A stretch of 64,000 nucleotides of DNA from an uncultured Phocaeicola sp. (GTDB lineage: Bacteria > Bacteroidota > Bacteroidia > Bacteroidales > Bacteroidaceae), in contig CALUIE010000002.1 of the NCBI GenBank assembly GCA_944320605.1, positions 1-64,000 of the forward strand. Reading direction: 5' to 3'. The notes beneath the pieces are model-generated. The model had not been told where the DNA came from. It made no database searches and saw only the letters and a program-made list of their open reading frames with translations. This document shows, piece after piece, positions 36,073-44,346 of the stretch; the first letter of the stretch is position 1; each line of letters opens with the position of its first letter. A program made the position numbers and the translations under genes.

Positions 36073-37272
36073 TTATCTGTAATATTTTGCCAATCCACCC
36101 TCGCTCGTTTCCTTATATACCGAAGGCAAATCATATCCGGTCTGTTTCATAACTGCCACAACCTTGTCGAACGATACGGAATGCAGTCCGTCGGAAAAAG
36201 ATGAATATATATTGGCATCGAAAGCACGGGCTGCAGCATGGGCATTACGCTCAATACATGGTATCTGAACCAGACCGCAGACAGGGTCGCAGGTCATTCC
36301 TAAATGATGTTCAAGGCCCATCTCGGCCGCATATTCTATCTGAGAAAGACTTCCGCCGAAAAGCTGACAGGTTGCGGCTGATGCCATGGCGCACGCCACT
36401 CCTACCTCACCCTGACAACCTACCTCCGCTCCGGAAATAGAGGCGTTGTGTTTCACCACATTACCGAACAGTCCCGCCGTAGCCAAAGCCTTAAGGATTC
36501 TGCTCTCTGAAAAATTACGGGATTTCCACAGATGATAAAGGACAGCCGGAAGGACTCCACAAGAGCCACAAGTGGGAGCGGTAACGATAAGTCCGCCGGA
36601 CGCATTTTCCTCGCTTACCGCAAGAGCGTATGAAAATATCAATCCACGTGATTTTAGAGAATCCTTATATCCCATGGCTTTTATATAATATGAGGATGAT
36701 TTCCTCTGAAGATGCAACGAGCCGGGCAAGACTCCTTCCGTTTCCAGACCTCGCTCTACTGCCGCCTTCATAACTTCCCATACCTGTAGAAGATAATTCC
36801 ATATACCATCACCCTCACAGATATTAACGTACTCCCAATAGCTCAATCCGTTATCTTTACACCATGTATATATGTCTGTCATTGTAGTGAGACCATAAAC
36901 ATCGGAAGAAGAAGCACAATCCATTCCGGGAGCAGAGATAGCACCGCCTCCTACACTGAATACCAACCAGTCGTCCGTTAGGTTTCCATTTCCATCGTAT
37001 GCCTGAAATTTCATTCCGTTGGGATGATATTCGAGAAAAACATCAGGCTTCCATATTATTTCGACTGGAGAATGTGTGGAAAGGACTTCTTTAATAGCCC
37101 AGTCCGTCATGTGTCCCTTGCCTGTTGCCGCCAAACTCCCATATAGGGTAACAACAAAACGGACGGCACATATATTTCTTTCAAGAAAAATCCGCGCCGC
37201 ATTACGTGGTCCCATAGTATGGCTACTGGAAGGTCCTACACCAATCCTGTAAAGTTCTGTCAATGATTTCAT
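36073..37272 (-). CDS. sdaA: L-serine ammonia-lyase, single-chain iron–sulfur type
   Basis: This 399-residue cytoplasmic enzyme converts L-serine to pyruvate and ammonia. Features are SLTELYRIGVGPSSSHTMGP at the N terminus (β domain), GGGAISAPG, and the catalytic half with APTCGSCGVLPAVLYHL and CDPVCGLVQIPCIERN, whose cysteines bind the [4Fe–4S] cluster. The start is taken as ATG at 37272; a TTG three codons earlier is less likely. No frameshift or missing motif was seen. Unexpectedly for a glycan locus, it is the first gene of the unit sdaA–GH115–HExxH–GH2–GH29 (24 bp to GH115). It has a candidate operator and a perfect −7 box upstream, so it is probably co-induced with the locus. Confidence 0.93.
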   Translation of the reverse strand: MKSLTELYRIGVGPSSSHTMGPRNAARIFLERNICAVRFVVTLYGSLAATGKGHMTDWAIKEVLSTHSPVEIIWKPDVFLEYHPNGMKFQAYDGNGNLTDDWLVFSVGGGAISAPGMDCASSSDVYGLTTMTDIYTWCKDNGLSYWEYVNICEGDGIWNYLLQVWEVMKAAVERGLETEGVLPGSLHLQRKSSSYYIKAMGYKDSLKSRGLIFSYALAVSEENASGGLIVTAPTCGSCGVLPAVLYHLWKSRNFSESRILKALATAGLFGNVVKHNASISGAEVGCQGEVGVACAMASAATCQLFGGSLSQIEYAAEMGLEHHLGMTCDPVCGLVQIPCIERNAHAAARAFDANIYSSFSDGLHSVSFDKVVAVMKQTGYDLPSVYKETSEGGLAKYYR

Positions 37273-37408
37273 CGTTATCAAATAATAAAAGTTAACCCAA
37301 AAACAATCATTCTACCTTAATTGTAAAAGTAAAGTAAAGAGAGATTAATAATACCACGTTTTCAATAGTAATACGACCCACAAAAAAGTTACCCAAATTT
37401 CTTTGACG

Positions 37409-37475
37409 CAAAAGTATATTCATTATCAATATCCGAACAAAACAAAAATACCAAATACCAACAAAATAATACTGA
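37409..37475 (-). promoter_or_regulatory. Candidate operator with −7 box, sdaA–GH115–GH29 unit
   Basis: On the + strand, AAAAATAC (37444–37451) and AACAAAATAATAC (37460–37472) have TAC cores at 37449 and 37470, 21 bp apart. The second matches AACAAAATAGTAC of the 27.1-kb site at 12 of 13 bases. The minus-strand −7 box TACTTTTG (37409–37416) fits TAnnTTTG and is 33 nt from the proximal core. The start codon is 137 bp beyond, a rather long leader in which nothing else was recognised. Confidence 0.68.
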
Positions 37476-37502
37476 CCATACAAGGTGTTGAGACATTAAA
37501 AT

Positions 37503-37562
37503 AAAATGCCCTGTCGTTTAAAACAAAACGCTTTGTCATTCAGATCAAAACGCTTTGTCATT
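37503..37562 (+). repeat. Three tandem 16-bp repeats at 22-bp period
   Basis: AAAACGCTTTGTCATT occurs perfectly at 37525–37540 and 37547–37562. A related copy, AAAATGCCCTGTCGTT, sits at 37503–37518. The period is exactly 22 bp (two helical turns). A degenerate TTTTGTCCGT lies one period further on, inside the regulator's operator. Such face-of-helix spacing suggests a protein-binding array in the divergent regulator/sdaA control region. Confidence 0.6.
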
Positions 37563-37565
37563 CTA

Positions 37566-37600
37566 TTTTGTACGATTTTGTCCGTTTTCAGTACGTAATT
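37566..37600 (+). promoter_or_regulatory. Candidate operator of the regulator gene, opposite orientation
   Basis: TTTTGTACGATTTTGT (37567–37582), with a second GTAC at 37591–37594, has GTAC cores at 37570 and 37591, 21 bp apart. Read on the + strand it aligns with the minus-strand reading of the 27.1-kb site at TTTGTAC-N-ATTTTGT-N9-GTAC. It lies 109–143 bp before the regulator's start and points to autoregulation. A possible TAGTTTTC (37619–37626) is nearer than the −7 box in the other promoters, so spacing differs here. Confidence 0.6.
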
Positions 37601-37708
37601 ATCGTGGAATTAAAAAAGTAGTTTTCCTGTAAATAAAAGCGAAATGGAAATTTCTTTTTCTGATAATTTGTTTATATTATTGCGACATGTAAAAGAAATA
37701 AAAACAAT

Positions 37709-40700
37709 ATGATTATGGGTAAAAGGTTTTATGTTTTAATTTTATTGTCAGTTCTTGCATGGCAGGTGAAAAGTCAAAGCATTTTCTCGACGATTTATAA
37801 TATGGACAATGGACTGGCCAACAACAGAATCAACACCATAACACAGGACAAGGACGGGTTCATGTGGTTTGGTACTGACGACGGTTTGTGCAGATTTGAC
37901 GGTATAAAATTCAAGACCTACATACTCTCTGACTATATAGGTGAAAATGCGAGCAGCTACATTACACATCTTTTCATAGATTCAAAAAACATGATGTGGA
38001 TTGGAACTAATAACGGAATAACCATATTTGATTATACAAACAACAAATTCAAGGCATTCAATGCGACCACAAGTGACAGCATAAAAATAACAGCTCCTGT
38101 ACATGATATAATTGAAGACAAAGACGGAAATATATGGATAGGGACAGACGGTCAGGGAGTTTTCAGATTTAACTTAGAAGAAGAACAAAGACTTTCTTCA
38201 TTCAAATATTTCGAAGGTAAAAATGTGACACGCAAAATGATTTTCTCCATTTGCGAAGACAGCAAAAACAATATATGGTTCGGAACATACTCAGACGGTC
38301 TGTACAGATATAACAAAAACAACGGAAAAATTACAGAATATAAAGCGAACGGAGGAGAAAAAAGTCTGTCCGACAACACCATACATAAGATATATGAAGA
38401 CTCGCACGGCAATTTGTGGATAGGAACATTCCAAAATGGATTGGATAAATTTGACTACGAAACTGAGACATTCAGAAATTACAAAGACAATTCAACAGAC
38501 AATCTTTTATACCATATACACGATATTAAGGAGTTCAGTCCGGGAAATCTTCTTGTGGCAAGCGACAACGGAGTGTGCTATTTCACAACAGACGACTTAA
38601 AAATCAAAAGAGCGGACAACACTTCGATAAAATTCAGATTCAGTCCCGAGAAATTCATCTATTCAATATTCATTGACAAGGAACAAAGTCTGTGGTTAGG
38701 ATCATATTTTGCAGGAATACAATTTTTTTCGCCTTATCAAAGCAATTTCAAATATTTTAAATGTACGGCAAATGGTTCAGCAAAAGTTATAAACTGTATA
38801 GCAAAAGACGGTGAAGGAGGATATTTAATAGGAACGGATGATGACGGGATATACAGGTTTGATCCGACAAGCAAGACAACAAGACCTTACAGGACAGCCA
38901 AAGACATCAAATCAACCTACTATTGTATTCACGACATGTTACTTGACGGTGAATTGCTGTATGCCGCCACTTACGAAAGAGGTCTGGAAGTGACAGACCT
39001 GAAGACAGGAAAAATGACTTCCTACCTGAACAATCCAAAGGACAGCACCACAATACCTTCATCAAAGATTTTCAAACTGTTGAAAGCCAGTGACGGAAGA
39101 ATTTACATAGGTACGGCAGACGGACTTTGTTATTATAAAAAAACTACAGGAGAATTTATAAATGTAGGGGAACTAAAAGGTATAGTACAGACCATAACAG
39201 AAGATAACAACGGAATGATATGGGCAGGAAGCAAAACAAACGGACTGATGAGATATGATGTAAAGAACAATAAATGCAAAATTTACAGACATAACGGAAA
39301 TCCGAACTCTCTACCTCAGAATGCCATATCGGCACTATGCCTTGACAACAACAAAAGATTATGGGTAGGACTCGTAGGTAAAGGAATATGCCTATATGAC
39401 AGCGAAAAAGACGAATTTGTGAAATGTAAAGGTCTGGAATTACCCAACAACATAGTATCTTCAATAATTGCATACGGTGACAATCTGTGGATTTCAACCA
39501 ACAAAGGTATAAGTAATTTCAATCCCGGAAAAAGCATAATAAAATCTTACTCAAAATCAAGCGGACTGATAAACGAACAGTTCACCACAGGAGCATCACT
39601 TATAACAGAAGAGGGAGAGATTATGTTAGGAACAGCAAACGGTTTCTGCATTTTTCAACCGCAAGGACTGAGAGAAAACTCATACAATGCCCCATTGAAA
39701 CTAACAAACATAACTGTAATGGGGAACAGAATTGACAACATAACAGACAAGCTTTCTGTGAATTATGACCAATCAATAATAGGTCTGGATTTCTCAGTTC
39801 TAAGCTATACTTCGCCAAAGGATAACTCTTACCAGTATATATTGGAAGGACTGGACAACAACTGGATAAAAGCAAAAGGAGATAATAATCATATATCTTA
39901 CAACAAACTACCGGCAGGAAAATATATACTTAAAATAAAAGGTCAAAACAGTGACGGCATAGAGTGCAAAAATGAAATAAAGCTAAACTTAGAAGTAAAA
40001 CCACCTTTTTTAAGAAGTAATGTGGCATACTCAATGTACGTCATTATCTTCTTGTTCGCATGTTTCCTGTCTGCAAGATATTACATCGTAAGAAGCCATA
40101 AAAAACAGCAAAAGAACCTGATGAGACTTACCAGGGAAAAAGAGAAAGAACTGTATAACTCAAAAATAGAATTCTTTACAAACATTGCGCATGAGATAAG
40201 GACACCGTTAAGCCTGATTATAGGTCCGCTTGACCATCTGATGAGAACAACGGACATAAACGACAAGTATGGAGACTATCTTAACATAATAGAACATAAC
40301 TACAAACGACTATATACACTCGTAAACCAGCTGCTTGATTTCAGAAAGGTTGACTCAGGAGTGCTGGAATTTTCTTACCGCAAATATAATCTTAAAGAGC
40401 TTGTCAAAAAAACTTATACTGTATTCGAACTGTCTATCAAACAAAAAAATTTACGGATAGAGACTTCCGGAATAGATGACAATCTCGAGATAAATACAGA
40501 TGAAGAATCTTTCATAAAAATAATGAGCAATCTGATAAGCAATGCCATAAAATATGCAAAAAAGACAATAGACATATCAGCCGAAAAGCAGAGCAACTAC
40601 ATTATAATAACCGTCACAGACGACGGTCCGGGAATAGAGGAAAACGAGAAAAAGAAAATATTTGAGGCATTCTACCAGGTTAAAAGAAACAATGACAGTC

Positions 40701-41704
40701 AGACTCCCGGTATTGGTATAGGCCTGCACATAGCCAATTCAGTGGTACAAATGATGGATGGAAATATAACTGTTGACAACAGGACTGACGGAAACAAAGG
40801 GGTATGTTTTACTGTTTCATTACCTATAATAGAAATAGAAGAAACTGAAAAAAGGAAAGATGAGAAAGTTTCAAATGAGGAAAATGCTGAAATAATAAAA
40901 GATGAAAAAATTGCGGAGGAATCTGAAAATAATACCGGCAAGAAAAAAGTTGTAATAATAGATGACAATCCTGATATCCTGGATTTCCTCGATAAGGTAT
41001 TGAGTAACAAATATTTCATAATAACAGCAGGAAGTGGAGAAGAAGGTTTGGCTTTATTGGAAAGTAACAAGCCTGACATAGTTGTCAGCGATGTTATGAT
41101 GGAAGGTTTGAACGGATTTGAAGTGTGTAAAAGAATAAAGGGAAATATCAACATTTCACATATACCTGTAATACTGCTCACCGCAAAAACAGATACAGAA
41201 AGTAAGGTTGAAGGCTTGGAAGCCGGTGCTGACGCCTATATCGAAAAACCTTTTGCCGCAAGTCATCTGATAGCGCAGATAGACAATTTGTTGAAGAAAA
41301 AAGAAGAATACCAAAGAGCGTTTGCAAGCAATCCGCTATCGGAAATACATGCTGTAAGCCAAAACAAATTGGATGAAGAATTCATAGAACAATGTACTAA
41401 AATAATTTTAGACAATTTAGACAACACTGAATTCTCAATAAACGCACTTGCTCAAGAACTGAACATGAGCCGTACATCGGTATTCACCAAGATAAAAGGT
41501 ATATTGGGAATGACACCTAATGATTTTATTAAGGTAACGAAACTTAAAACAGCGGCAAAGCTGCTTACTGAAGGCAAATACAGGATTTCTGAAATAACAT
41601 ATATTGTGGGGTTCAGCTCTTCATCATATTTTGCAAAATGCTTCCAAAAACAATTTGGAATACTGCCTACTGATTTTGTGAAAAATTTGAAAGATAATGA
41701 GTAA
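37709..41704 (+). CDS. Hybrid two-component system regulator (HTCS) of the utilisation locus
   Basis: This 1331-residue one-protein signalling chain has a signal sequence (about 1–22). A periplasmic sensor of two seven-bladed propellers follows (about 24–680; many repeats such as DKDGFMWFGTDDGLCRFDG and DSHGNLWIGTFQNGLDKFD), then a Y_Y_Y domain (about 690–765) and a membrane segment (about 773–792, YSMYVIIFLFACFLSARYY). The kinase has H828 in NIAHEIRTP, with an HATPase domain (NLISNAIKYA, TDDGPGIEE, GIGIGLHIA). A receiver has D1128 in VVSDVMMEG, and a C-terminal AraC-type DNA-binding domain carries two helix-turn-helix motifs (about 1225–1325). HTCS proteins bind an oligosaccharide with the propellers and activate the neighbouring locus. 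It is divergent from sdaA. ATG at 37715 is an alternative start. Confidence 0.96.
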   Translation: MIMGKRFYVLILLSVLAWQVKSQSIFSTIYNMDNGLANNRINTITQDKDGFMWFGTDDGLCRFDGIKFKTYILSDYIGENASSYITHLFIDSKNMMWIGTNNGITIFDYTNNKFKAFNATTSDSIKITAPVHDIIEDKDGNIWIGTDGQGVFRFNLEEEQRLSSFKYFEGKNVTRKMIFSICEDSKNNIWFGTYSDGLYRYNKNNGKITEYKANGGEKSLSDNTIHKIYEDSHGNLWIGTFQNGLDKFDYETETFRNYKDNSTDNLLYHIHDIKEFSPGNLLVASDNGVCYFTTDDLKIKRADNTSIKFRFSPEKFIYSIFIDKEQSLWLGSYFAGIQFFSPYQSNFKYFKCTANGSAKVINCIAKDGEGGYLIGTDDDGIYRFDPTSKTTRPYRTAKDIKSTYYCIHDMLLDGELLYAATYERGLEVTDLKTGKMTSYLNNPKDSTTIPSSKIFKLLKASDGRIYIGTADGLCYYKKTTGEFINVGELKGIVQTITEDNNGMIWAGSKTNGLMRYDVKNNKCKIYRHNGNPNSLPQNAISALCLDNNKRLWVGLVGKGICLYDSEKDEFVKCKGLELPNNIVSSIIAYGDNLWISTNKGISNFNPGKSIIKSYSKSSGLINEQFTTGASLITEEGEIMLGTANGFCIFQPQGLRENSYNAPLKLTNITVMGNRIDNITDKLSVNYDQSIIGLDFSVLSYTSPKDNSYQYILEGLDNNWIKAKGDNNHISYNKLPAGKYILKIKGQNSDGIECKNEIKLNLEVKPPFLRSNVAYSMYVIIFLFACFLSARYYIVRSHKKQQKNLMRLTREKEKELYNSKIEFFTNIAHEIRTPLSLIIGPLDHLMRTTDINDKYGDYLNIIEHNYKRLYTLVNQLLDFRKVDSGVLEFSYRKYNLKELVKKTYTVFELSIKQKNLRIETSGIDDNLEINTDEESFIKIMSNLISNAIKYAKKTIDISAEKQSNYIIITVTDDGPGIEENEKKKIFEAFYQVKRNNDSQTPGIGIGLHIANSVVQMMDGNITVDNRTDGNKGVCFTVSLPIIEIEETEKRKDEKVSNEENAEIIKDEKIAEESENNTGKKKVVIIDDNPDILDFLDKVLSNKYFIITAGSGEEGLALLESNKPDIVVSDVMMEGLNGFEVCKRIKGNINISHIPVILLTAKTDTESKVEGLEAGADAYIEKPFAASHLIAQIDNLLKKKEEYQRAFASNPLSEIHAVSQNKLDEEFIEQCTKIILDNLDNTEFSINALAQELNMSRTSVFTKIKGILGMTPNDFIKVTKLKTAAKLLTEGKYRISEITYIVGFSSSSYFAKCFQKQFGILPTDFVKNLKDNE

Positions 41705-41720
41705 TCATATTGACGCAAAT

Positions 41721-41739
41721 AATGGATTTATAATCCATT
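41721..41739 (+). terminator. Short hairpin after the HTCS gene
   Basis: AATGGATT (41721–41728) and AATCCATT (41732–41739) form a perfect 8-bp stem with a 3-nt loop, 16 bp after the regulator's stop. The following sequence is AT-rich but has no long U-run, so terminator function is only plausible. Confidence 0.35.
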
Positions 41740-41744
41740 TGAAT

Positions 41745-41752
41745 TAAATTTG
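41745..41752 (+). promoter_or_regulatory. Candidate −7 box of the ClC-type channel gene
   Basis: TAAATTTG fits the TAnnTTTG consensus, 26 bp before the ATG at 41779. No convincing −33 element was seen. Confidence 0.35.
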
Positions 41753-41778
41753 CAATCCAATTGATTACCACACAAAAG

Positions 41779-43107
41779 ATGAAACTTGACAAAAACATTA
41801 CAGGAATAGGTACACCGGAACAATTGCCCATATTATGGTATTTGCTTAAATGGACTATTATAGGTGCTGTGGCAGGAGCATTAATAGGTTCGGCATCGGC
41901 ATTACTTTTGGCATCGCTGAACTGGGCTACTGATTATCGCGAAAACAATCTGTGGATTATAGCCTTACTACCTTTGGGCGGTTTGGTTATAGGACTGATG
42001 TATCATTACCTTGCCGGCAGTGCAGCAAGAGGAAACAACTTTCTTATTGAAGAGATACGTTCTTCACGCAATATTATTCCTTTCAGAATGGCACCATTGG
42101 TATATATAGGTACGGTATTGACTCACCTGTTCGGAGGATCTGCCGGTCGTGAAGGAACAGGTGTACAGATGGGTGGAGCAATAGCCGATTTCATGTCAAG
42201 ACTGTTAAAGATGCATCCATACGACAGGAAAATAATGATACAGATAGGTATAGGAGCTGGATTTGCATCAATTTTCGGAACTCCGCTTGCCGGAGCTGTT
42301 TTCGCACTTGAAGTCATTATAGTGGGGAGACTGAGATATGACGCCATACTGCCGGTTTTTCTTTCGGCTTTTTTTGCAAATCTTACATGTCATGCATGGG
42401 GTATAGAACACACACATTACAATATATGCTATACACCGGAAATCAATATACAGAATCTGTTGCTCGTATTAGTGGCAAGCATACTTTTCGGACTTGCGGC
42501 CATGGTATTCTCACGTTTTATAGAGATATGGGGCGGTATGGCTAAAAAATATATAAGCTATCCTCCACTGCGTCCCTTCATAGGAGGTATCATCATAGCA
42601 CTAAGTGTTTATCTGTTGGGAAGCACAAAATATATCGGTCTTGGAGTGCCTACTATAGTCGCATCGTTCAGCGAAGTTCAAATGTGGTATGACTTCCTTC
42701 TGAAAATACTTCTTACAACATTCACTATCGGAGTGGGGTTCAAGGGCGGAGAGGTTACCCCACTGTTTTTCGTAGGTGCCACATTGGGTAGCGCATTATC
42801 AGCTGTATTACCACTAAATATATCATTACTGGCAGGATTAGGCTTCGTTGCCGTTTTTGCAGGAGCTACAAATACCCCTATAGCTTGTACCCTTATGGGT
42901 ATAGAATTATTTGGTGCCGACTGTGCCGTTTACATAGGTATCGCATGTGTCACAGCATATATGTTTTCCGGACATACAGGTATCTATACATCGCAGGTAA
43001 TAGGAAGTCCGAAACATATCGTATTTTGGAAAAAGAAAAAAAGGAAAGATGTTGGACTGAAACTGTTTTCGACAAGAATACTTGATATTTATCAACATTT
43101 TTTTTAA
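41779..43107 (+). CDS. ClC-family chloride/halide channel or antiporter
   Basis: This 442-residue inner-membrane protein has about ten to twelve membrane segments. The start is the ATG at 41779 (MKLDKNITG); a TTG at 41761 would add six residues. ClC signatures: GGSAGREGTGVQMGG (119–133, with gating glutamate E125), GAGFASIFGTPLAGAVFALE and GVGFKGGEVTPLFFVGATLG. The family usually has GKEGP and GxFxP at the first and third sites. The GREGT and GGEVTP forms seen here resemble a divergent branch that includes fluoride exporters, so fluoride export is possible but unproven. It is a single-gene unit between the regulator and the amidohydrolase gene and is not obviously part of the glycan locus. 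Confidence 0.9.
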   Translation: MKLDKNITGIGTPEQLPILWYLLKWTIIGAVAGALIGSASALLLASLNWATDYRENNLWIIALLPLGGLVIGLMYHYLAGSAARGNNFLIEEIRSSRNIIPFRMAPLVYIGTVLTHLFGGSAGREGTGVQMGGAIADFMSRLLKMHPYDRKIMIQIGIGAGFASIFGTPLAGAVFALEVIIVGRLRYDAILPVFLSAFFANLTCHAWGIEHTHYNICYTPEINIQNLLLVLVASILFGLAAMVFSRFIEIWGGMAKKYISYPPLRPFIGGIIIALSVYLLGSTKYIGLGVPTIVASFSEVQMWYDFLLKILLTTFTIGVGFKGGEVTPLFFVGATLGSALSAVLPLNISLLAGLGFVAVFAGATNTPIACTLMGIELFGADCAVYIGIACVTAYMFSGHTGIYTSQVIGSPKHIVFWKKKKRKDVGLKLFSTRILDIYQHFF

Positions 43108-43200
43108 TTTTGAGGATATAAACAACAACCAACGGTCAGCGAAGCTAAAAGTACTACTCAGGTTGTTTTTAGAATTAAAAAACAAAGATATTCTTGGTTT

Positions 43201-44283
43201 ATGAAAAAACAGATTATTACAATGTGTCTTGCTACTGTCATAACTGTGGCAAACACTAACACAACAAATGCATGTACAGGCATCACACTGACAGCAAAAG
43301 ACAGTACAAAAATCCTGGCAAGAACAATTGAATGGGGAGGAAGCGACCTTAACAGCCAATATGTGATAGTACCTCGCGGATACACAGCGCAATCGTATAT
43401 TCCCGGAGGCGTGGACGGAATGAAATTTACTTCAAAATACGGATATGTAGGTTTAGCAGTAGAACAAAAAGAATTCATAGCTGAAGGACTTAACGAGAAA
43501 GGACTTTCAGCAGGTCTGTTTTATTTCCCCAAATATGGAGAATATGAAAAATATAATGCCGCAAACAAAGAACGAAGTATTGCTGACCTACAACTCGTAT
43601 CTTGGATTTTAGGCGAATGTAAGAATGTAGAAGAAGTTAAAGAAGCAATAAGCAAAGTCCATGTGATAGCAATAGATCCCAGAGCCTCAACTGTACATTG
43701 GAGATTCGCAGACACCACAGGCCGACAGATTGTATTAGAAATAATAGACAGTAAAACTGTTTTCTATGAGAATGAGCTTGGTGTTTTAACAAACTCACCT
43801 GATTTCAAGTGGCAAATGACAAACCTGAACAATTATGTAAACCTATATCCTGGTTCTGCCCCATCACAAAAACTCGGCAATACGGAACTGTCACAGTTTG
43901 GAGCAGGAAGCGGATTTCTTGGAATACCGGGCGACGTCACTCCTCCTTCACGATTTGTAAGAGCCGCTTTCTATCAGACTACAGCACCAGTACAGGAGAC
44001 CTCGGAAGAGACTGTACTTCAAGGATTCCAAATACTGAACAATTTTGACATTCCTGTAGGCATAGAATTTGTGCACGGACAAGTTCCGGTAAACATTCCA
44101 AGTGCCACACAATGGACTTCCGCAACAGACATGAATAACCTGAAGATTTACTTCCGCACGATGTACAACAGTGCAATCAGAAGTATCAACCTTAAAGACA
44201 TTGATTTCGGGAAAATAAAATACAAGGCTGTACCTATGGACGTACAGAAACAGCAACCGATATTCAATATAAAAATAAAATAG
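43201..44283 (+). CDS. Secreted linear-amide hydrolase of the choloylglycine hydrolase (Ntn) family
   Basis: This 360-residue protein has a signal peptide whose removal exposes C25 in NACTG, the N-terminal nucleophile expected for bile-salt hydrolase/penicillin-V-acylase relatives. R41 in ILARTIEW, the NEKGLSAGLFYFP segment, TNSPDFKWQ (Asn of the oxyanion hole) and PPSRFVRAAF (Arg) line up with family active-site positions. The Asp that follows the Arg–Thr pair in many bile-salt hydrolases is Glu here, as in several Bacteroides acylase-type members. It would cleave conjugated bile salts, N-acyl amino acids or similar amides outside the cytoplasm; which is not decidable. It ends at a bidirectional terminator against the nucleotidyltransferase gene. 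Confidence 0.85.
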   Translation: MKKQIITMCLATVITVANTNTTNACTGITLTAKDSTKILARTIEWGGSDLNSQYVIVPRGYTAQSYIPGGVDGMKFTSKYGYVGLAVEQKEFIAEGLNEKGLSAGLFYFPKYGEYEKYNAANKERSIADLQLVSWILGECKNVEEVKEAISKVHVIAIDPRASTVHWRFADTTGRQIVLEIIDSKTVFYENELGVLTNSPDFKWQMTNLNNYVNLYPGSAPSQKLGNTELSQFGAGSGFLGIPGDVTPPSRFVRAAFYQTTAPVQETSEETVLQGFQILNNFDIPVGIEFVHGQVPVNIPSATQWTSATDMNNLKIYFRTMYNSAIRSINLKDIDFGKIKYKAVPMDVQKQQPIFNIKIK

Positions 44284-44287
44284 GCAT

Positions 44288-44330
44288 ATAAAAAACGGAT
44301 TGTTCCTATTGGAAACAATCCGTTTTTATA
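44288..44330. terminator. Bidirectional terminator between convergent genes
   Basis: A strong inverted repeat has arms around ACGGATTGTTCC and GGAAACAATCCGT (one bulged A) and a TATT loop, flanked by an A-run on one side and a T-run on the other. It lies between the stops of the amidohydrolase (+) and nucleotidyltransferase (−) genes, the classical form of a two-way intrinsic terminator. Confidence 0.85.
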
Positions 44331-44346
44331 TCAAAGGAATTTGTTT

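Noticed and set aside
37503..37562. CRISPR array
   Set aside because: Only three 16-bp repeats with 6-bp gaps and no cas genes; spacers are far too short.
37282..37708. Undetected small gene in the regulator/sdaA gap
   Set aside because: No open frame with plausible start and composition was found; the gap is instead filled by operator and repeat elements.
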